Shown: positions 42,115-51,046 of the stretch, one piece after another | Layout of the letters: each line of letters starts with the position of its first letter | How positions within the stretch are numbered: position 1 is the first letter of the stretch | Assembly: GCF_016658545.1 (NCBI RefSeq) | Contig: NZ_JACVZC010000003.1 | Span: forward strand, 103,844-167,843 | Reading direction: 5' to 3' | Length of the DNA: 64,000 nucleotides | Origin: Pseudomonas sp. S37 | Lineage (GTDB): Bacteria > Pseudomonadota > Gammaproteobacteria > Pseudomonadales > Pseudomonadaceae | Notes under the pieces: model-generated | What the model was told of the DNA's origin: nothing | Databases searched by the model: none | The model's input: only the letters and a program-made list of their open reading frames with translations | Program-made: the position numbers and the translations under genes

Positions 42115-44373
42115 TCAGAAATCGACCGAAGCGCTGACCGAAAGCGTGCGCGGTGCCCCCAGCACCAAATAGTTGGACCCTGGGTAACCACCTGTAGATG
42201 CCCAGTAGTCACGCCCGGCCACGTTGTCCAGACGCGCGCGCAAGGTTACGTCCTTGTCGTCGACCTTGAAGCCATAACGCACGCCGAGGTCCAGCCGCGT
42301 CCAGGAAGGGATCTGCAGGTCGTTGGCGTTATTCACGTACTGACGACTGGTGTAGACAACACGGCTGGTCAACGTCAGGCCAGCGACGCCCGGCACATCC
42401 CACTCCCCGCCGATGTTGGCCTGGGTCTTGGGCACACCGATCGGCTCGTTGCCATCGTTCTCGCCGTTCTGGGTCTTGGTCAGTTCAGCATCGAGCAGCG
42501 TCACACCGCCCAACAGCCGGACGCCTTGCGCGGGTTCACCGAACAGCGACAGCTCGATACCCCGGTTGCGCTGCTCGCCGCCGTCCTTGAACACCTGGTT
42601 CTCGACAATGCCCACCGGCTTGCGCGTTTCGAACACTGCAAGGCTGCCGCCCAGGCCGCCGCCGTCGAATTTCACACCGACCTCGGTCTGCTTGGCAACA
42701 TAGGGTGCCAGCGACGCACCCGCGTTGAGCACGGGTGCCGTCGAGCCGTCAGGCAGCGTGGTGGTGGCACCCGCCGTATCGCCCTTGGTCAAGCCCTCGA
42801 TGTAGTTGGCATACAGGGAGAACTGCTCGTTCAACTGATACACCACACCGGCAACAGGTGTGGTCTCGTAACGGTTGTACTTCGAGGTCTTGTCGCCGCT
42901 GTTGTAGTCATAGCCCGTCACGTCCATGCCCTGACGGCGTGCACCCAGGGTGACCTGCAGCTGGTCGTCGAAGAAGCCGAGCGTGTCGGCGATGGCAAGG
43001 CTTTGAGTGTGCGTGCGGGCCGTGATATGCGGGTCGGACATCGACCCGCTGAAGCTGACGTTATCCGGCTTGGCAACGTCGACCGGATCGTAGAGGTCAC
43101 CGGCAAACCCACTGAAGTTGCCCGCCCAGGCATTGCGGTCCTTGGTATCGTACATGGACCCGGACACCACCCATTGATGCGAAACCGGCCCGGTCTGCAG
43201 GCTGAATCGCATACCCACTTCGCCCGTGGTGACGGTTTCTTCGCGGTAGTTGTCGAAGCGGCTCGAACTGGTCACACCCGCGCCATCGGAGGATGGGTTG
43301 GCCAGCACGTTCTTCTCTTCACCCTTGCGCATGCCGATAGCCGCCCAGGTGGTCACCGCGTCAGTCAGGTCATACTCGGCGCGGAACGTGCCGAATGCCT
43401 GTTTCTCTTTCGAGTAGGTCCAGGATTGCCCGTAGTTCTTGTCCGCATCGGGCGCACTTGGGACCGAGCCGGTCGGCGTAACGCTCGGCAGCGGATCATC
43501 GATGAAGTGATACTGGTGGCCGATATCTGCCGACAGGCGCAGGCGCTCCCCTTGGTAATCGAGGCCCAGTGCAAACATTTCGAGGGTACGGTCCTGGTCT
43601 TCGACCGCAGTCTCGCCACCGCGCTTGGCAACGTTCAGGCGCACACCGAAACGATCGTCTTCACCAAAGCGCCGCGCCACATCTGCGGCGACGGTGCCAA
43701 AGCCATTGTTCTCCGCGCCAACGGTGAGGCGGGTCAGCGCCTCGTTGGGTGCCCGCTTGGGCAGGATATTGATTGCGCCGCCGATGCCGGTACCACCGGG
43801 CGCCGCACCGTTGAGGAAGGCGCTGGCGCCGCGAAATACCTCCACACGCTCGATGAACTCGGACGCCACGTACTGCCGTGGCAGAAGTCCGTACAGGCCA
43901 TTGTAGGAAATGTCATCGGAGTACAGCGGGAAGCCCCGCACCATGTACAGCTCCTGGAAGTTGCCGAAGCCGCGGGCGATGCGCACCGACGGGTCGTTCT
44001 GCAGGATGTCGGCGACGCTGTGCGCCTGCTGGTCCTGGATAAGCTGATTGGTGTAGGACGTGGAGGTGAATGGCGTCTCCATGTAGTCCTTGTTGCCCAG
44101 GATGCCAACGCGCCCGCCGCGGGCTACCTGACCGCCCTCGTACTCGGGCGTAAGGCCTTCGCGGGAGGCATCGGCACTCGCCGAGATTGCAGTCTCCTCC
44201 AGCTCCAGCACGGCACTCGGGTTACCGCTGGTAGTTGCTGGCTGCGACGCCTGCGCCGGAACGCCCAGCGGGGTTTGCCCCAGGGCCAGCGGCGAAGTGA
44301 CGCTGGCGATCAGCCCAAGTGGCAACCAGACGGAGTTCAACGCACGCTTGCGGGGAAAGTTGGGAAATGACAT
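42115..44373 (-). CDS. TonB-dependent siderophore receptor
   Basis: A 752-residue receptor. Signal peptide ends LALG-QTP near residue 33. A plug domain follows: NQLIQDQQAHSVADILQNDPSVR near 105 and ELYMVRGFPLYSDDISYNG near 135, then a barrel ending SASVDF with C-terminal Phe. There is no N-terminal STN signalling domain, so it is not a cell-surface-signalling transducer, despite the fecR remnant upstream. ATG 44373 has AGGT about 7 bp upstream. A Fur-box-like site lies 70 bp upstream. Type of siderophore not readable. Confidence 0.92.
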   Translation of the reverse strand: MSFPNFPRKRALNSVWLPLGLIASVTSPLALGQTPLGVPAQASQPATTSGNPSAVLELEETAISASADASREGLTPEYEGGQVARGGRVGILGNKDYMETPFTSTSYTNQLIQDQQAHSVADILQNDPSVRIARGFGNFQELYMVRGFPLYSDDISYNGLYGLLPRQYVASEFIERVEVFRGASAFLNGAAPGGTGIGGAINILPKRAPNEALTRLTVGAENNGFGTVAADVARRFGEDDRFGVRLNVAKRGGETAVEDQDRTLEMFALGLDYQGERLRLSADIGHQYHFIDDPLPSVTPTGSVPSAPDADKNYGQSWTYSKEKQAFGTFRAEYDLTDAVTTWAAIGMRKGEEKNVLANPSSDGAGVTSSSRFDNYREETVTTGEVGMRFSLQTGPVSHQWVVSGSMYDTKDRNAWAGNFSGFAGDLYDPVDVAKPDNVSFSGSMSDPHITARTHTQSLAIADTLGFFDDQLQVTLGARRQGMDVTGYDYNSGDKTSKYNRYETTPVAGVVYQLNEQFSLYANYIEGLTKGDTAGATTTLPDGSTAPVLNAGASLAPYVAKQTEVGVKFDGGGLGGSLAVFETRKPVGIVENQVFKDGGEQRNRGIELSLFGEPAQGVRLLGGVTLLDAELTKTQNGENDGNEPIGVPKTQANIGGEWDVPGVAGLTLTSRVVYTSRQYVNNANDLQIPSWTRLDLGVRYGFKVDDKDVTLRARLDNVAGRDYWASTGGYPGSNYLVLGAPRTLSVSASVDF

Positions 44374-44443
44374 GGGCAGACCTGTTGATCGTGAGAATGG
44401 ATGTGCCTGAGCTGCAGAGGCATGGCTAAACCATGGCACTATA

Positions 44444-44462
44444 GCAAATGGGAATCATTCTT
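44444..44462. promoter_or_regulatory. Fur-box-like site
   Basis: GCAAATGGGAATCATTCTT matches the 19-bp Fur consensus GATAATGATAATCATTATC at about 13 positions, with the 3' half best. It is about 75 bp upstream of the siderophore receptor start, in line with iron control. Confidence 0.55.
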
Positions 44463-44577
44463 CTACTGATTTAAATTTATTCCGGTATGACCGCGTCTGC
44501 CACGCGGTCTGAGCATCATCTCCCCCCCTCATTACTGATCGACCATCACCGCGGCGCGCGGCGCGGGCCCTGTTGCC

Positions 44578-44811
44578 ATGAGCGACGCGCGCCACCAGGC
44601 TGCACGCTGGTTCACCCGCCTGCTCGAACTGCCCGCCGAGCACCCCGAGCGCAACCGGTTCGCCCAATGGCTGGCGGCTGACCCGCGCCATGCCGAGGAA
44701 TACCAGGCCTTCGCGGCACTCTGGGAAGGATTTGCCCGCAGACCCAGGCGCTGGCGGGGGCGATTGAAGGCGTCAGGCGGCGGCGGTTGCTGGTTGGCAG
44801 CCTGCCATGAA
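44578..44811 (+). pseudogene. Remnant of a FecR-type anti-sigma regulator
   Basis: The first 55 residues (AARWFTRLLELPAEHPERN, then RFAQWLAADPRHAEEYQAF) match the N-terminal domain of FecR proteins. After GFAR the frame shifts: the FecR-like continuation QALAGAIEGVRRRRLLVGSL is read one frame over (about 44738-44811) and then stops, while the original frame ends at 44823 without resemblance. The remaining two-thirds of FecR and the partner sigma factor are missing. It is a frameshifted and truncated remnant. Confidence 0.72.
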
Positions 44812-45089
44812 ATGACCGGCTAGAAGCGAATCGTGGCCAATCATCAAGCTCGGGATTTGATCGCGTGCGAACATGCGCTGGCAGCGGTGGCGCACCAATC
44901 AAAGTCGCAGTGGTCTTTTCTCCCTTGAGTTCTCGTCTATAAATACAGTCAGGTGATTGCATCGGAAATGCCTGCACCGACACAACCCAGTCTGCATCAG
45001 ACCTCCACTGAACCCTTTGGTCTGAACTTTGCCTGCCCAAAGGCCTTCCCCTGCACACCCCCACGTATTTGTGACTCAGGAGCAAGCCC

Positions 45090-46292
45090 ATGAGAGCACT
45101 CACCTACCACGGCGCTAACGATGTCAGGGTCGACACTGTTCCTGACCCCACCCTCCAAGACGCAGACGACATCATCCTGAGGGTGACCGCTACCGCAATC
45201 TGCGGTTCCGACCTTCACCTCTATCGCGGCAAGATCCCGGAAACAGAACACGGCGACATCTTCGGCCACGAGTTCATGGGCATCGTCGAAGAGGTCGGCA
45301 AAGAGGTAACGAACCTGCAGGTGGGCGACCGGGTCGTGATCCCGTTTGTGATTGCTTGTGGCAGCTGCTTCTTCTGCCAGCACGATCTGTTCGCGGCCTG
45401 CGAAACGACCAACACCGGTCGCGGATCGGTCATAAACAAAAAGGGCATCCCACCAGGTGCTGCTTTGTTTGGCTACAGCCATCTGTATGGCGGCATCCCC
45501 GGGGGCCAAGCTGATTACGTCAGGGTACCCAAAGGCAATGTCGGGCCATTCAAAGTGCCAACGACCCTTGCCGATGACAAAGTGCTGTTCCTCTCTGACA
45601 TCCTGCCTACTGCCTGGCAAGCGGTCACCAATGCCGAGATCGGGCAAGGTTCATCGGTAGCGATCTACGGCGCGGGGCCAGTGGGCCTGCTGAGTGCCGC
45701 CTGCGCACGGATGCTGGGCGCTCACACCATCTTCATGGTGGATGACAACGACTACCGGCTGGCCTACGCCCAGGAAGCCTACGGCGTCATCCCGATCAAC
45801 TTTGAAAACGATGATGAACCCGCCGACAGCATCATTCGCCAGACGCCGGGTATGCGTGGCGTAGACGCGGTCATCGATGCGGTCGGGTTTGAAGCCAAAG
45901 GCAGCACCGCGGAAACCGTAATGACGGCCTTGAAACTGGAGGGCAGCAGCGGCAAGGCCCTGCGCCAGAGCATCGCGGCTGTGCGACGTGGCGGTGTAGT
46001 CAGCGTGCCCGGCGTCTATGCGGGGTTTATGCACGGCTTCAGTTTCGGTGATGCCTTCGACAAAGGCCTGACCTTCAAGATGGGGCAAACCCATGTCCAG
46101 AAATACCTTCCCGAGCTGCTCGAACATATCGAAGCCGGACGCCTGCAGCCCGAACTGATCGTCACCCACCGCCTTGCGTTGGAGGAGGCCGCAGCGGGTT
46201 ACAAAATGTTTGATCAGAAAAAGGACAACTGCCGCAAGGTCATTCTTGTACCAGGGGCGGCATCAGGGACGCTGGGCCCTGATCACGTATAA
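45090..46292 (+). CDS. Zinc-dependent alcohol dehydrogenase, formaldehyde-dehydrogenase-like MDR
   Basis: A 400-residue medium-chain dehydrogenase. Catalytic zinc ligands: Cys and neighbour Asp in [11 protein letters not shown] near residue 38, [10 protein letters not shown] near 60. Structural zinc: four Cys in [16 protein letters not shown] near 90-105. Rossmann motif [11 protein letters not shown] near 190 and [12 protein letters not shown]. The long loop regions and [13 protein letters not shown] are typical of the FdhA-like (glutathione-independent) group. AGGAGCAAGCCC precedes ATG 45090. It is single-gene. It could oxidise formaldehyde from demethylation by the nearby operon or from SfnG; this is inference. 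Confidence 0.88.
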   Translation: MRALTYHGANDVRVDTVPDPTLQDADDIILRVTATAICGSDLHLYRGKIPETEHGDIFGHEFMGIVEEVGKEVTNLQVGDRVVIPFVIACGSCFFCQHDLFAACETTNTGRGSVINKKGIPPGAALFGYSHLYGGIPGGQADYVRVPKGNVGPFKVPTTLADDKVLFLSDILPTAWQAVTNAEIGQGSSVAIYGAGPVGLLSAACARMLGAHTIFMVDDNDYRLAYAQEAYGVIPINFENDDEPADSIIRQTPGMRGVDAVIDAVGFEAKGSTAETVMTALKLEGSSGKALRQSIAAVRRGGVVSVPGVYAGFMHGFSFGDAFDKGLTFKMGQTHVQKYLPELLEHIEAGRLQPELIVTHRLALEEAAAGYKMFDQKKDNCRKVILVPGAASGTLGPDHV

Positions 46293-46759
46293 AGGCGCAT
46301 TTGGCCTGGGTTTCTCTCCAGCTGAAATCCAGGCCAGGTTCACTTGCGAGAGGTCAGCGGTATGCCTGCGTTGCATGCCTCAAAGCCTGCAATGCAATGG
46401 CATACGGACACGCCCTACGTTGTGTATGCCTCAGCCACCACGCAAGTGCCAAGCTATGAACGTCCGCAATGGGTCGTAAGCAGCCATCTACGACTGGCAG
46501 CTATCGACCCTTTGCGGCCGCTGAGCGATAACGGGTTTCGCAAGTGCGACGCGCACTCTGTGGGAGCGGGTTTACCCGCGAAGCAGACGACGCGGTGGAT
46601 GGCACCGGCTTTGCCGGTGTTCGCGGGTAAACCCGCTCCCACAAAGTCCGCTGTCAGACGCAGCGGCCGCAAAGGGTCGATAGCTGCCGGTAACCATCTG
46701 CACCGCAGTAAGTGCCAAGGATACGCTAAACATCAGGTTCAGAGCCCCCCTCGGCACAC
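46293..46759. other. Intergenic region with REP element
   Basis: 467 bp. Apart from the composite repeat at 46496-46688, no gene or clear terminator is visible. Short open frames crossing the repeat are translation noise. Confidence 0.6.
46496..46688. repeat. Composite inverted repeat enclosing an inverted pair of putida-type REP sequences
   Basis: A 28-bp perfect inverted repeat bounds the unit (46496-46523 and 46661-46688, core CTATCGACCCTTTGCGG). Inside are two head-to-head REP palindromes, TGTGGGAGCGGGTTTACCCG... at 46559-46582 and its complement at 46620-46643. The inner pair is off-centre by about 9 bp. This looks like a MITE- or BIME-like element rather than a simple REP doublet. Confidence 0.8.
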
Positions 46760-47299
46760 TCAGGGGTTTTGCCATTGGGCGCGCGTAAGTGCATAGCACT
46801 TCCAGAGCTTTACCGCGTTTGAGAGATTCAACTCCGCGTCATATAGATGCACGGCACCCAGTTTCAACGTGGCTTTCTGGGAGCGTATGTTCGTCGGTGC
46901 GATATGGAAGAAGACGCGGTCATACAGCTTGAATGCGTGTTCAACCATCAAACGTTTGAGTTCTCGATTGCTACCTCCTCCCCAGTGCGCTCTCACCAAA
47001 AAGGTGAAGCCGATGGCGATGCTGTCGCAGTGGTCAGGCGGTGTGTAGTAACTAGACCCGCCGATCACTTTCTCCTGCTGGACATCTATCACTGCAAGCG
47101 CCTTGCCAGAGGAAAGCAATGACGCGAAATACGGCTCGAACACCGCACGTTTGAAGCGATCCGTAGACGGGTGACCTTCCCAGATTTTCGGGTCGCTTGC
47201 TGCATCCAGCATCTCCTCAAAATGGCCCTGGGTTAACGGCTCCAGTCTGAGCGAGCGTCCTGACAGAAACGGCTGGCAGTTGAAATCCTTTTTCGACAT
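46760..47299 (-). CDS. GNAT-family N-acetyltransferase
   Basis: A 179-residue RimJ/RimL-type acetyltransferase: LRLEPLTQGHFEEML near residue 17, IGGSSYYTPP near 78, AIGFTFLVRAHWGGGSNRELKRLM near 95-118 (acetyl-CoA-binding region) and HIAPTNIRSQKATLKLGA near 132. The ATG at 47299 is the natural start. Substrate unknown. It is isolated, flanked by REP elements. Confidence 0.85.
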   Translation of the reverse strand: MSKKDFNCQPFLSGRSLRLEPLTQGHFEEMLDAASDPKIWEGHPSTDRFKRAVFEPYFASLLSSGKALAVIDVQQEKVIGGSSYYTPPDHCDSIAIGFTFLVRAHWGGGSNRELKRLMVEHAFKLYDRVFFHIAPTNIRSQKATLKLGAVHLYDAELNLSNAVKLWKCYALTRAQWQNP

Positions 47300-47503
47300 G
47301 GTCTGTGCATACTCGCATCTCGGGTTGGCAGGCCGAGTCTACATCCGCAACAAGTGCAAGAAAGATCCATTTATGGGTTTTTCAGAGGTGCCAACAACAA
47401 ACACCCAGACAGCCTCTGAGGATATCTGAAAAAAAGCCGGTAAAAGTCTTTACGGCCCTACCGCCAATACCCGGCGGCTAGTCCGCGTACATGACCTGAG
47501 CGA

Positions 47504-47602
47504 TCAGAACAGCGGCAATGTGTAGCTCACAATCAGGTTGACCACGTAGTCCACCCCGCCCATGTGTAGGCTGGCCGTTATCGTTGTGTTGTCTGGGAGG
47601 GC
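47504..47602 (-). pseudogene. C-terminal fragment of an outer-membrane beta-barrel protein
   Basis: Minus-strand frame reads LPDNTTITASLHMGGV, then DYVVNLIVSYTLPLF and a stop at 47504-47506. Alternating hydrophobic residues and terminal Phe are the mark of a last barrel strand. The upstream side is cut by a REP sequence at 47606. No start codon with ribosome site is present. I take it as a gene remnant. Confidence 0.5.
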
Positions 47603-47605
47603 CTC

Positions 47606-47629
47606 TTCGCGGGCACACCCGCTCCCACA
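47606..47629 (-). repeat. Single putida-type REP sequence
   Basis: TTCGCGGGCACACCCGCTCCCACA (given as positions 47606-47629) differs from the 46620 copy in the loop (GCACA for GTAAA). It borders the barrel fragment. The rest of 47300-47503 shows nothing identifiable besides a short CCGCC/GGCGG hairpin at 47461-47477. Confidence 0.75.
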
Positions 47630-47726
47630 GGGGGAGTAAGGGTTCAGATGGGCAAATCGTCACCGTACCGAGACAAGCCATCCAACCTACCCTGACTTAT
47701 CATTGAGAACGTCCAACGGGTTGGAG

Positions 47727-48731
47727 ATGAGCGTGTTCAGGTTCCTGGTCATTGTGTTCCCCTATTTCAATGCGGCTGCCACTTCCGCATTCGTCGACCC
47801 TTTTCGAGCCGCCGACTACCTCAGCGGCGAAGCCCGTTACCACTGGGAGTTCGCCTCGCTCGAAGGCGGAGGTATCCGGGCCTCCAATGGCATGGACCTG
47901 TTCACCCAGTCTTTGGCGAACGTGAGTCACCAAAGCTGGGACCTGGTGGTGCTTTCCTGCAGCTGGACGCCTGAAAAATTCCACAGCCCCCGCTTGCAAA
48001 GCCTGCTCAGGGGCTGGGCAGGCAAAGGCTGCATGCTCGGCGCGATAGATACAGGGACGTTCCTGCTGGCAGAGGCAGGCTTGCTGTCCGGTCGGCGAGC
48101 AACGGGGCACTATGAACACATCGATGCACTGATCGAGCTATACCCCGACGTGACCATCGTCGAGGACTTGTATGTCTTCGACGACAACCGCTTTACCTGT
48201 TGCGGCGGCGCGGCGGCGCTCGATACTGCGTTGCAGCTGATCAGGAACATGGATGGCGAGACGGTCGCCAACGAGGCCGCGCGATACGTGTTTCATCAAC
48301 AATTCCGTCCTGGCAGCACGCAGCAGAACCCCCAGGACCACCAGCCTCTGGGTCAAACAATCCCCCCTGCGATCATGCAGGCCATCAAGCTGATGGAAAC
48401 GCACCTGGAGGAAGTGATCAGCATCCCGGACATCAGTGAGCGAGTCGGCATTTCGCAGCGGCAACTGGACCGGCTGTTCAGGCAGATAACCCACAAGACG
48501 CCGGCGCTGTACTACCGCGATATCCGCCTGGATCGCGCCCGTGGCCTGGTGACACAGACCAGCATGGCGCTGACCAAAGTCGGGATAGCGTCGGGGTTCC
48601 CGAATCAATCGCACTTCTGCAAAGTCTATCGCGAGCGCTTCGGCCTGACACCGCGGCAGGACCGCCAGGATGGCCGTGTGCCTTTCAATTACCGGGCTTG
48701 GCCGATGCACCAGGTGGCAACGGATCGATGA
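47727..48731 (+). CDS. cdhR: CdhR-like AraC/GlxA-family activator of carnitine-type catabolism
   Basis: A 334-residue regulator with an N-terminal DJ-1/PfpI-like domain (FPYFNAAATSAFVDPFRAADYLSG near residue 15-35; GAIDTGTFLLAEAGLLSGRRATGHYEH near 105-130, in parts) and a C-terminal AraC helix-turn-helix pair (ISERVGISQRQLDRLFRQI and VGIASGFPNQSHFCKVY). This layout is that of GbdR/CdhR/DhcR, which control betaine and carnitine operons in Pseudomonas. ATG 47727 lies directly after GGAG; GTG 47733 with 6-bp spacing is an alternative. It is directly upstream of the catabolic operon. Confidence 0.8.
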   Translation: MSVFRFLVIVFPYFNAAATSAFVDPFRAADYLSGEARYHWEFASLEGGGIRASNGMDLFTQSLANVSHQSWDLVVLSCSWTPEKFHSPRLQSLLRGWAGKGCMLGAIDTGTFLLAEAGLLSGRRATGHYEHIDALIELYPDVTIVEDLYVFDDNRFTCCGGAAALDTALQLIRNMDGETVANEAARYVFHQQFRPGSTQQNPQDHQPLGQTIPPAIMQAIKLMETHLEEVISIPDISERVGISQRQLDRLFRQITHKTPALYYRDIRLDRARGLVTQTSMALTKVGIASGFPNQSHFCKVYRERFGLTPRQDRQDGRVPFNYRAWPMHQVATDR

Positions 48732-48890
48732 TTGATGTCGTCCATGGTCATCACATACCTAAAAACGACGCCGACGAATTAAACACATAAATCGGCGAAA
48801 TATGAAAAATTTCCGGATTTCAACCCGACCATCATCAACGCCACAGAACGAGCACATCCCACCGCTCGTGATAATAAAAGGGCCGTTGAT

Positions 48891-50033
48891 ATGTCTGAGT
48901 TGCTGCATCCTCGCCAATTCGAATCAATCAAGCAGGGTTACGATCCCGACCCGTTGCTGTCCCAGTCGCTGCGCGCCGACGCGTATGTGCAACCGGAGTG
49001 GTTCCGCCTCGACCAGCAGGCAATCATCGGCAAAAGCTGGCAGTGGGTGTGCCATGTCGAGAAGGTCCGCGAACCGGGTAGCTACACCACCGTCGACATT
49101 GCTGGCCAGCCGATTGCCGTGGTCCGCGACCAGGAGGGCGTGCTGCGCGCCTTCTACAACGTGTGCAAGCACCGCGCCCATCCGGTACTGCAGGGCGAAG
49201 GCAAAACCCGGCGCATTGCGTGCCCTTACCACTCCTGGTGCTACGGGCTCAACGGCAACCTGGTTGCCGCCCCCCACGTTGCCGGCCTGAAAGATTTCGA
49301 CAAGGACCAGATTCACCTCAGCCCGGTGCAGGTCGAGGAATTCTGCGGTTTTGTCTACGTCAACCTCGACCCGGCCGCGGCACCGCTGCGCGAACAGTCA
49401 GGGGACCTGGCCAAGGAGATCCTGCACTGGGCACCGGATGTCGAGAAGCTCACGTTCGGCCATCGGCTGACCTACGAGATCAAGTCGAACTGGAAGAACG
49501 TGGTCGACAACTTCCTGGAGTGCTACCACTGCCCGACCGCGCACAAGGACTTCTGCACCCTGGTCGACATGGACACTTACAAGGTCAAGACCCATGGCAT
49601 CTATTCGAGCCATATGGCCGAAGCCGGTAACGGCCAGAACTCGGCGTACGACACCTCCAAAGCCAGCGTGCGCACCCATGCGGTCTGGTGGCTGTGGCCA
49701 ACCACTTGCCTGATGCGCTACCCCGGCCGCAGCTCGATGATCGTGCTCAACATCGTGCCGGTGGGCCCTGACCGAACCCTGGAAACCTACGACTTCTTCC
49801 TGGAAACGCCCGAGCCGGACGACATGGAAAAAGAAGCCATTCGCTACCTCGACGAAGTGCTGCAGGTCGAAGACATCTCGCTGGTCGAGAACGTGCAGCG
49901 TGGCATGCAGACCCCTGCCTTCGATCAGGGCCGGATCGTCACCGACCCCAATGGCTCGGGCAAGTCCGAACATGCATTGCACCACTTCCACGGCCTGGTA
50001 CTCGACGCCTACGCACGCAGCGTGAAGCCATAA
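48891..50033 (+). CDS. Rieske non-heme iron oxygenase, CntA (carnitine monooxygenase)-like
   Basis: A 380-residue oxygenase. The Rieske [2Fe-2S] ligands are in CKHRAHPVL near residue 91 and CPYHSWCYGL near 112; the mononuclear iron site is in NVVDNFLECYHCPTAH near 205. A Glu sits where most family members have the bridging Asp, as in carnitine monooxygenase CntA, and the C terminus (LVENVQRGM, GRIVTDPNGSGKSEH) also follows CntA. CntA splits carnitine to trimethylamine and malic semialdehyde. A betaine-demethylating role is an alternative. AAAGGG precedes ATG 48891. It is first in the operon; the reductase is at 53548. Confidence 0.82.
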   Translation: MSELLHPRQFESIKQGYDPDPLLSQSLRADAYVQPEWFRLDQQAIIGKSWQWVCHVEKVREPGSYTTVDIAGQPIAVVRDQEGVLRAFYNVCKHRAHPVLQGEGKTRRIACPYHSWCYGLNGNLVAAPHVAGLKDFDKDQIHLSPVQVEEFCGFVYVNLDPAAAPLREQSGDLAKEILHWAPDVEKLTFGHRLTYEIKSNWKNVVDNFLECYHCPTAHKDFCTLVDMDTYKVKTHGIYSSHMAEAGNGQNSAYDTSKASVRTHAVWWLWPTTCLMRYPGRSSMIVLNIVPVGPDRTLETYDFFLETPEPDDMEKEAIRYLDEVLQVEDISLVENVQRGMQTPAFDQGRIVTDPNGSGKSEHALHHFHGLVLDAYARSVKP

Positions 50034-50096
50034 GCACCCGCGCCCAGGTCTCGGCCTTACCGCCCAAGCACAACACATGAAACTGTGAGCCTCGCC

Positions 50097-51026
50097 ATGC
50101 CAAAATCCGTGATCATCACGTGCGCCACCACCGGTGGCGTACACACCCCGACCATGTCGGAATACCTGCCCATCACCCCGCAGGAAATCGCCGATTCCTC
50201 CATCGAGGCCGCCAACGCCGGGGCTTCGATCATCCACCTGCATGCCCGCAACCCCGAAACCGGCAAGCCTGACCCGCGCCCGGAGCTGTTCCAGGACTTC
50301 ATGGGGCAGATTCATCGCCAGAGCGATGCCGTGCTGAACGTGTCCACCGGCGGTGGCCTGGGCATGACCCGTGAAGAGCGCCTGCGCGCCGCACTGGCAG
50401 TGAGCCCGGAAATGGCCTCATTGAACGTCGGCTCGATGAATTTCGGCATCTTCCCGATGAAGGCCAAGTACAGCAACTGGAAGCATGACTGGGAACCGGC
50501 CTTCCTCGACAGCACCCGCGATTTCATCTTCCGCAACACCTTCGCCGACATCGAATACATCGTCAAAGAGCTGGGCGAAGGGCACGGCACCCGCTTCGAA
50601 TTCGAATGCTATGACCTCGGCCACCTGTACAACCTGGCCTGGGTGATCGACCAGGGCTGGGTCAAGCCACCGTTCCTGATCCAGATCGTGTTCGGTGTGC
50701 TGGGTGGCGTGGGTGCCGACCTGGACAACCTGATGCACATGCACACCGTGGCACAGAAGCTGTTCGGCAAGGACTACGAATGGTCGGTGCTGGCCGCCGG
50801 CAAGAACCAGATGGCGTTCGCTACGCAGGCGGCAATGCTTGGCGGCAACGTGCGGGTCGGCCTGGAAGACAGCCTGTTCATCGGTGCTGGCGAAAAGGCG
50901 AAGAGCAACGCGGAGCAGGTATTGAAAATCCGCTCGATCGTCGAAAACCTCGGTTTGAAGGTGGCAACGCCTGAAGAAGCGCGAGCGCGTCTGGGGCTTA
51001 AAGGACGCGACAAGATCACCTTGTGA
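50097..51026 (+). CDS. cdhC: BKACE-family beta-keto acid cleavage enzyme, CdhC-like
   Basis: A 309-residue TIM-barrel enzyme of the DUF849/BKACE family: IITCATTGGVHTPTMSEYLP near residue 5-24 (in parts), IHLHARNPETGKPDP near 45 with the zinc-binding HLHAR, and the VRVGLEDSLFIGAG segment near 258 with a further metal/substrate region. In P. aeruginosa the CdhC enzyme converts 3-dehydrocarnitine plus acetyl-CoA to betainyl-CoA and acetoacetate. ATG 50097 is preferred over GTG 50085. It follows the Rieske gene by 63 bp and precedes the aldehyde dehydrogenase. Confidence 0.83.
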   Translation: MPKSVIITCATTGGVHTPTMSEYLPITPQEIADSSIEAANAGASIIHLHARNPETGKPDPRPELFQDFMGQIHRQSDAVLNVSTGGGLGMTREERLRAALAVSPEMASLNVGSMNFGIFPMKAKYSNWKHDWEPAFLDSTRDFIFRNTFADIEYIVKELGEGHGTRFEFECYDLGHLYNLAWVIDQGWVKPPFLIQIVFGVLGGVGADLDNLMHMHTVAQKLFGKDYEWSVLAAGKNQMAFATQAAMLGGNVRVGLEDSLFIGAGEKAKSNAEQVLKIRSIVENLGLKVATPEEARARLGLKGRDKITL

Positions 51027-51046
51027 TTCGTGAGTGGGGATACGCC

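Noticed and set aside
47386..47430. TCAGAGG/CCTCTGA repeat as a terminator
   Set aside because: Seven-bp stem with a loop of about 26 nt; not convincing, and no gene end needs it.
47478..47681. 67-codon minus-strand frame over the REP at 47606
   Set aside because: It translates the REP palindrome; the barrel-tail frame in the same place is the meaningful one.
48769..48797. CGCCGA/TCGGCG inverted repeat upstream of the Rieske gene as an operator
   Set aside because: Only 6-bp arms with a 17-nt loop and a single occurrence; too little to call a regulatory site.
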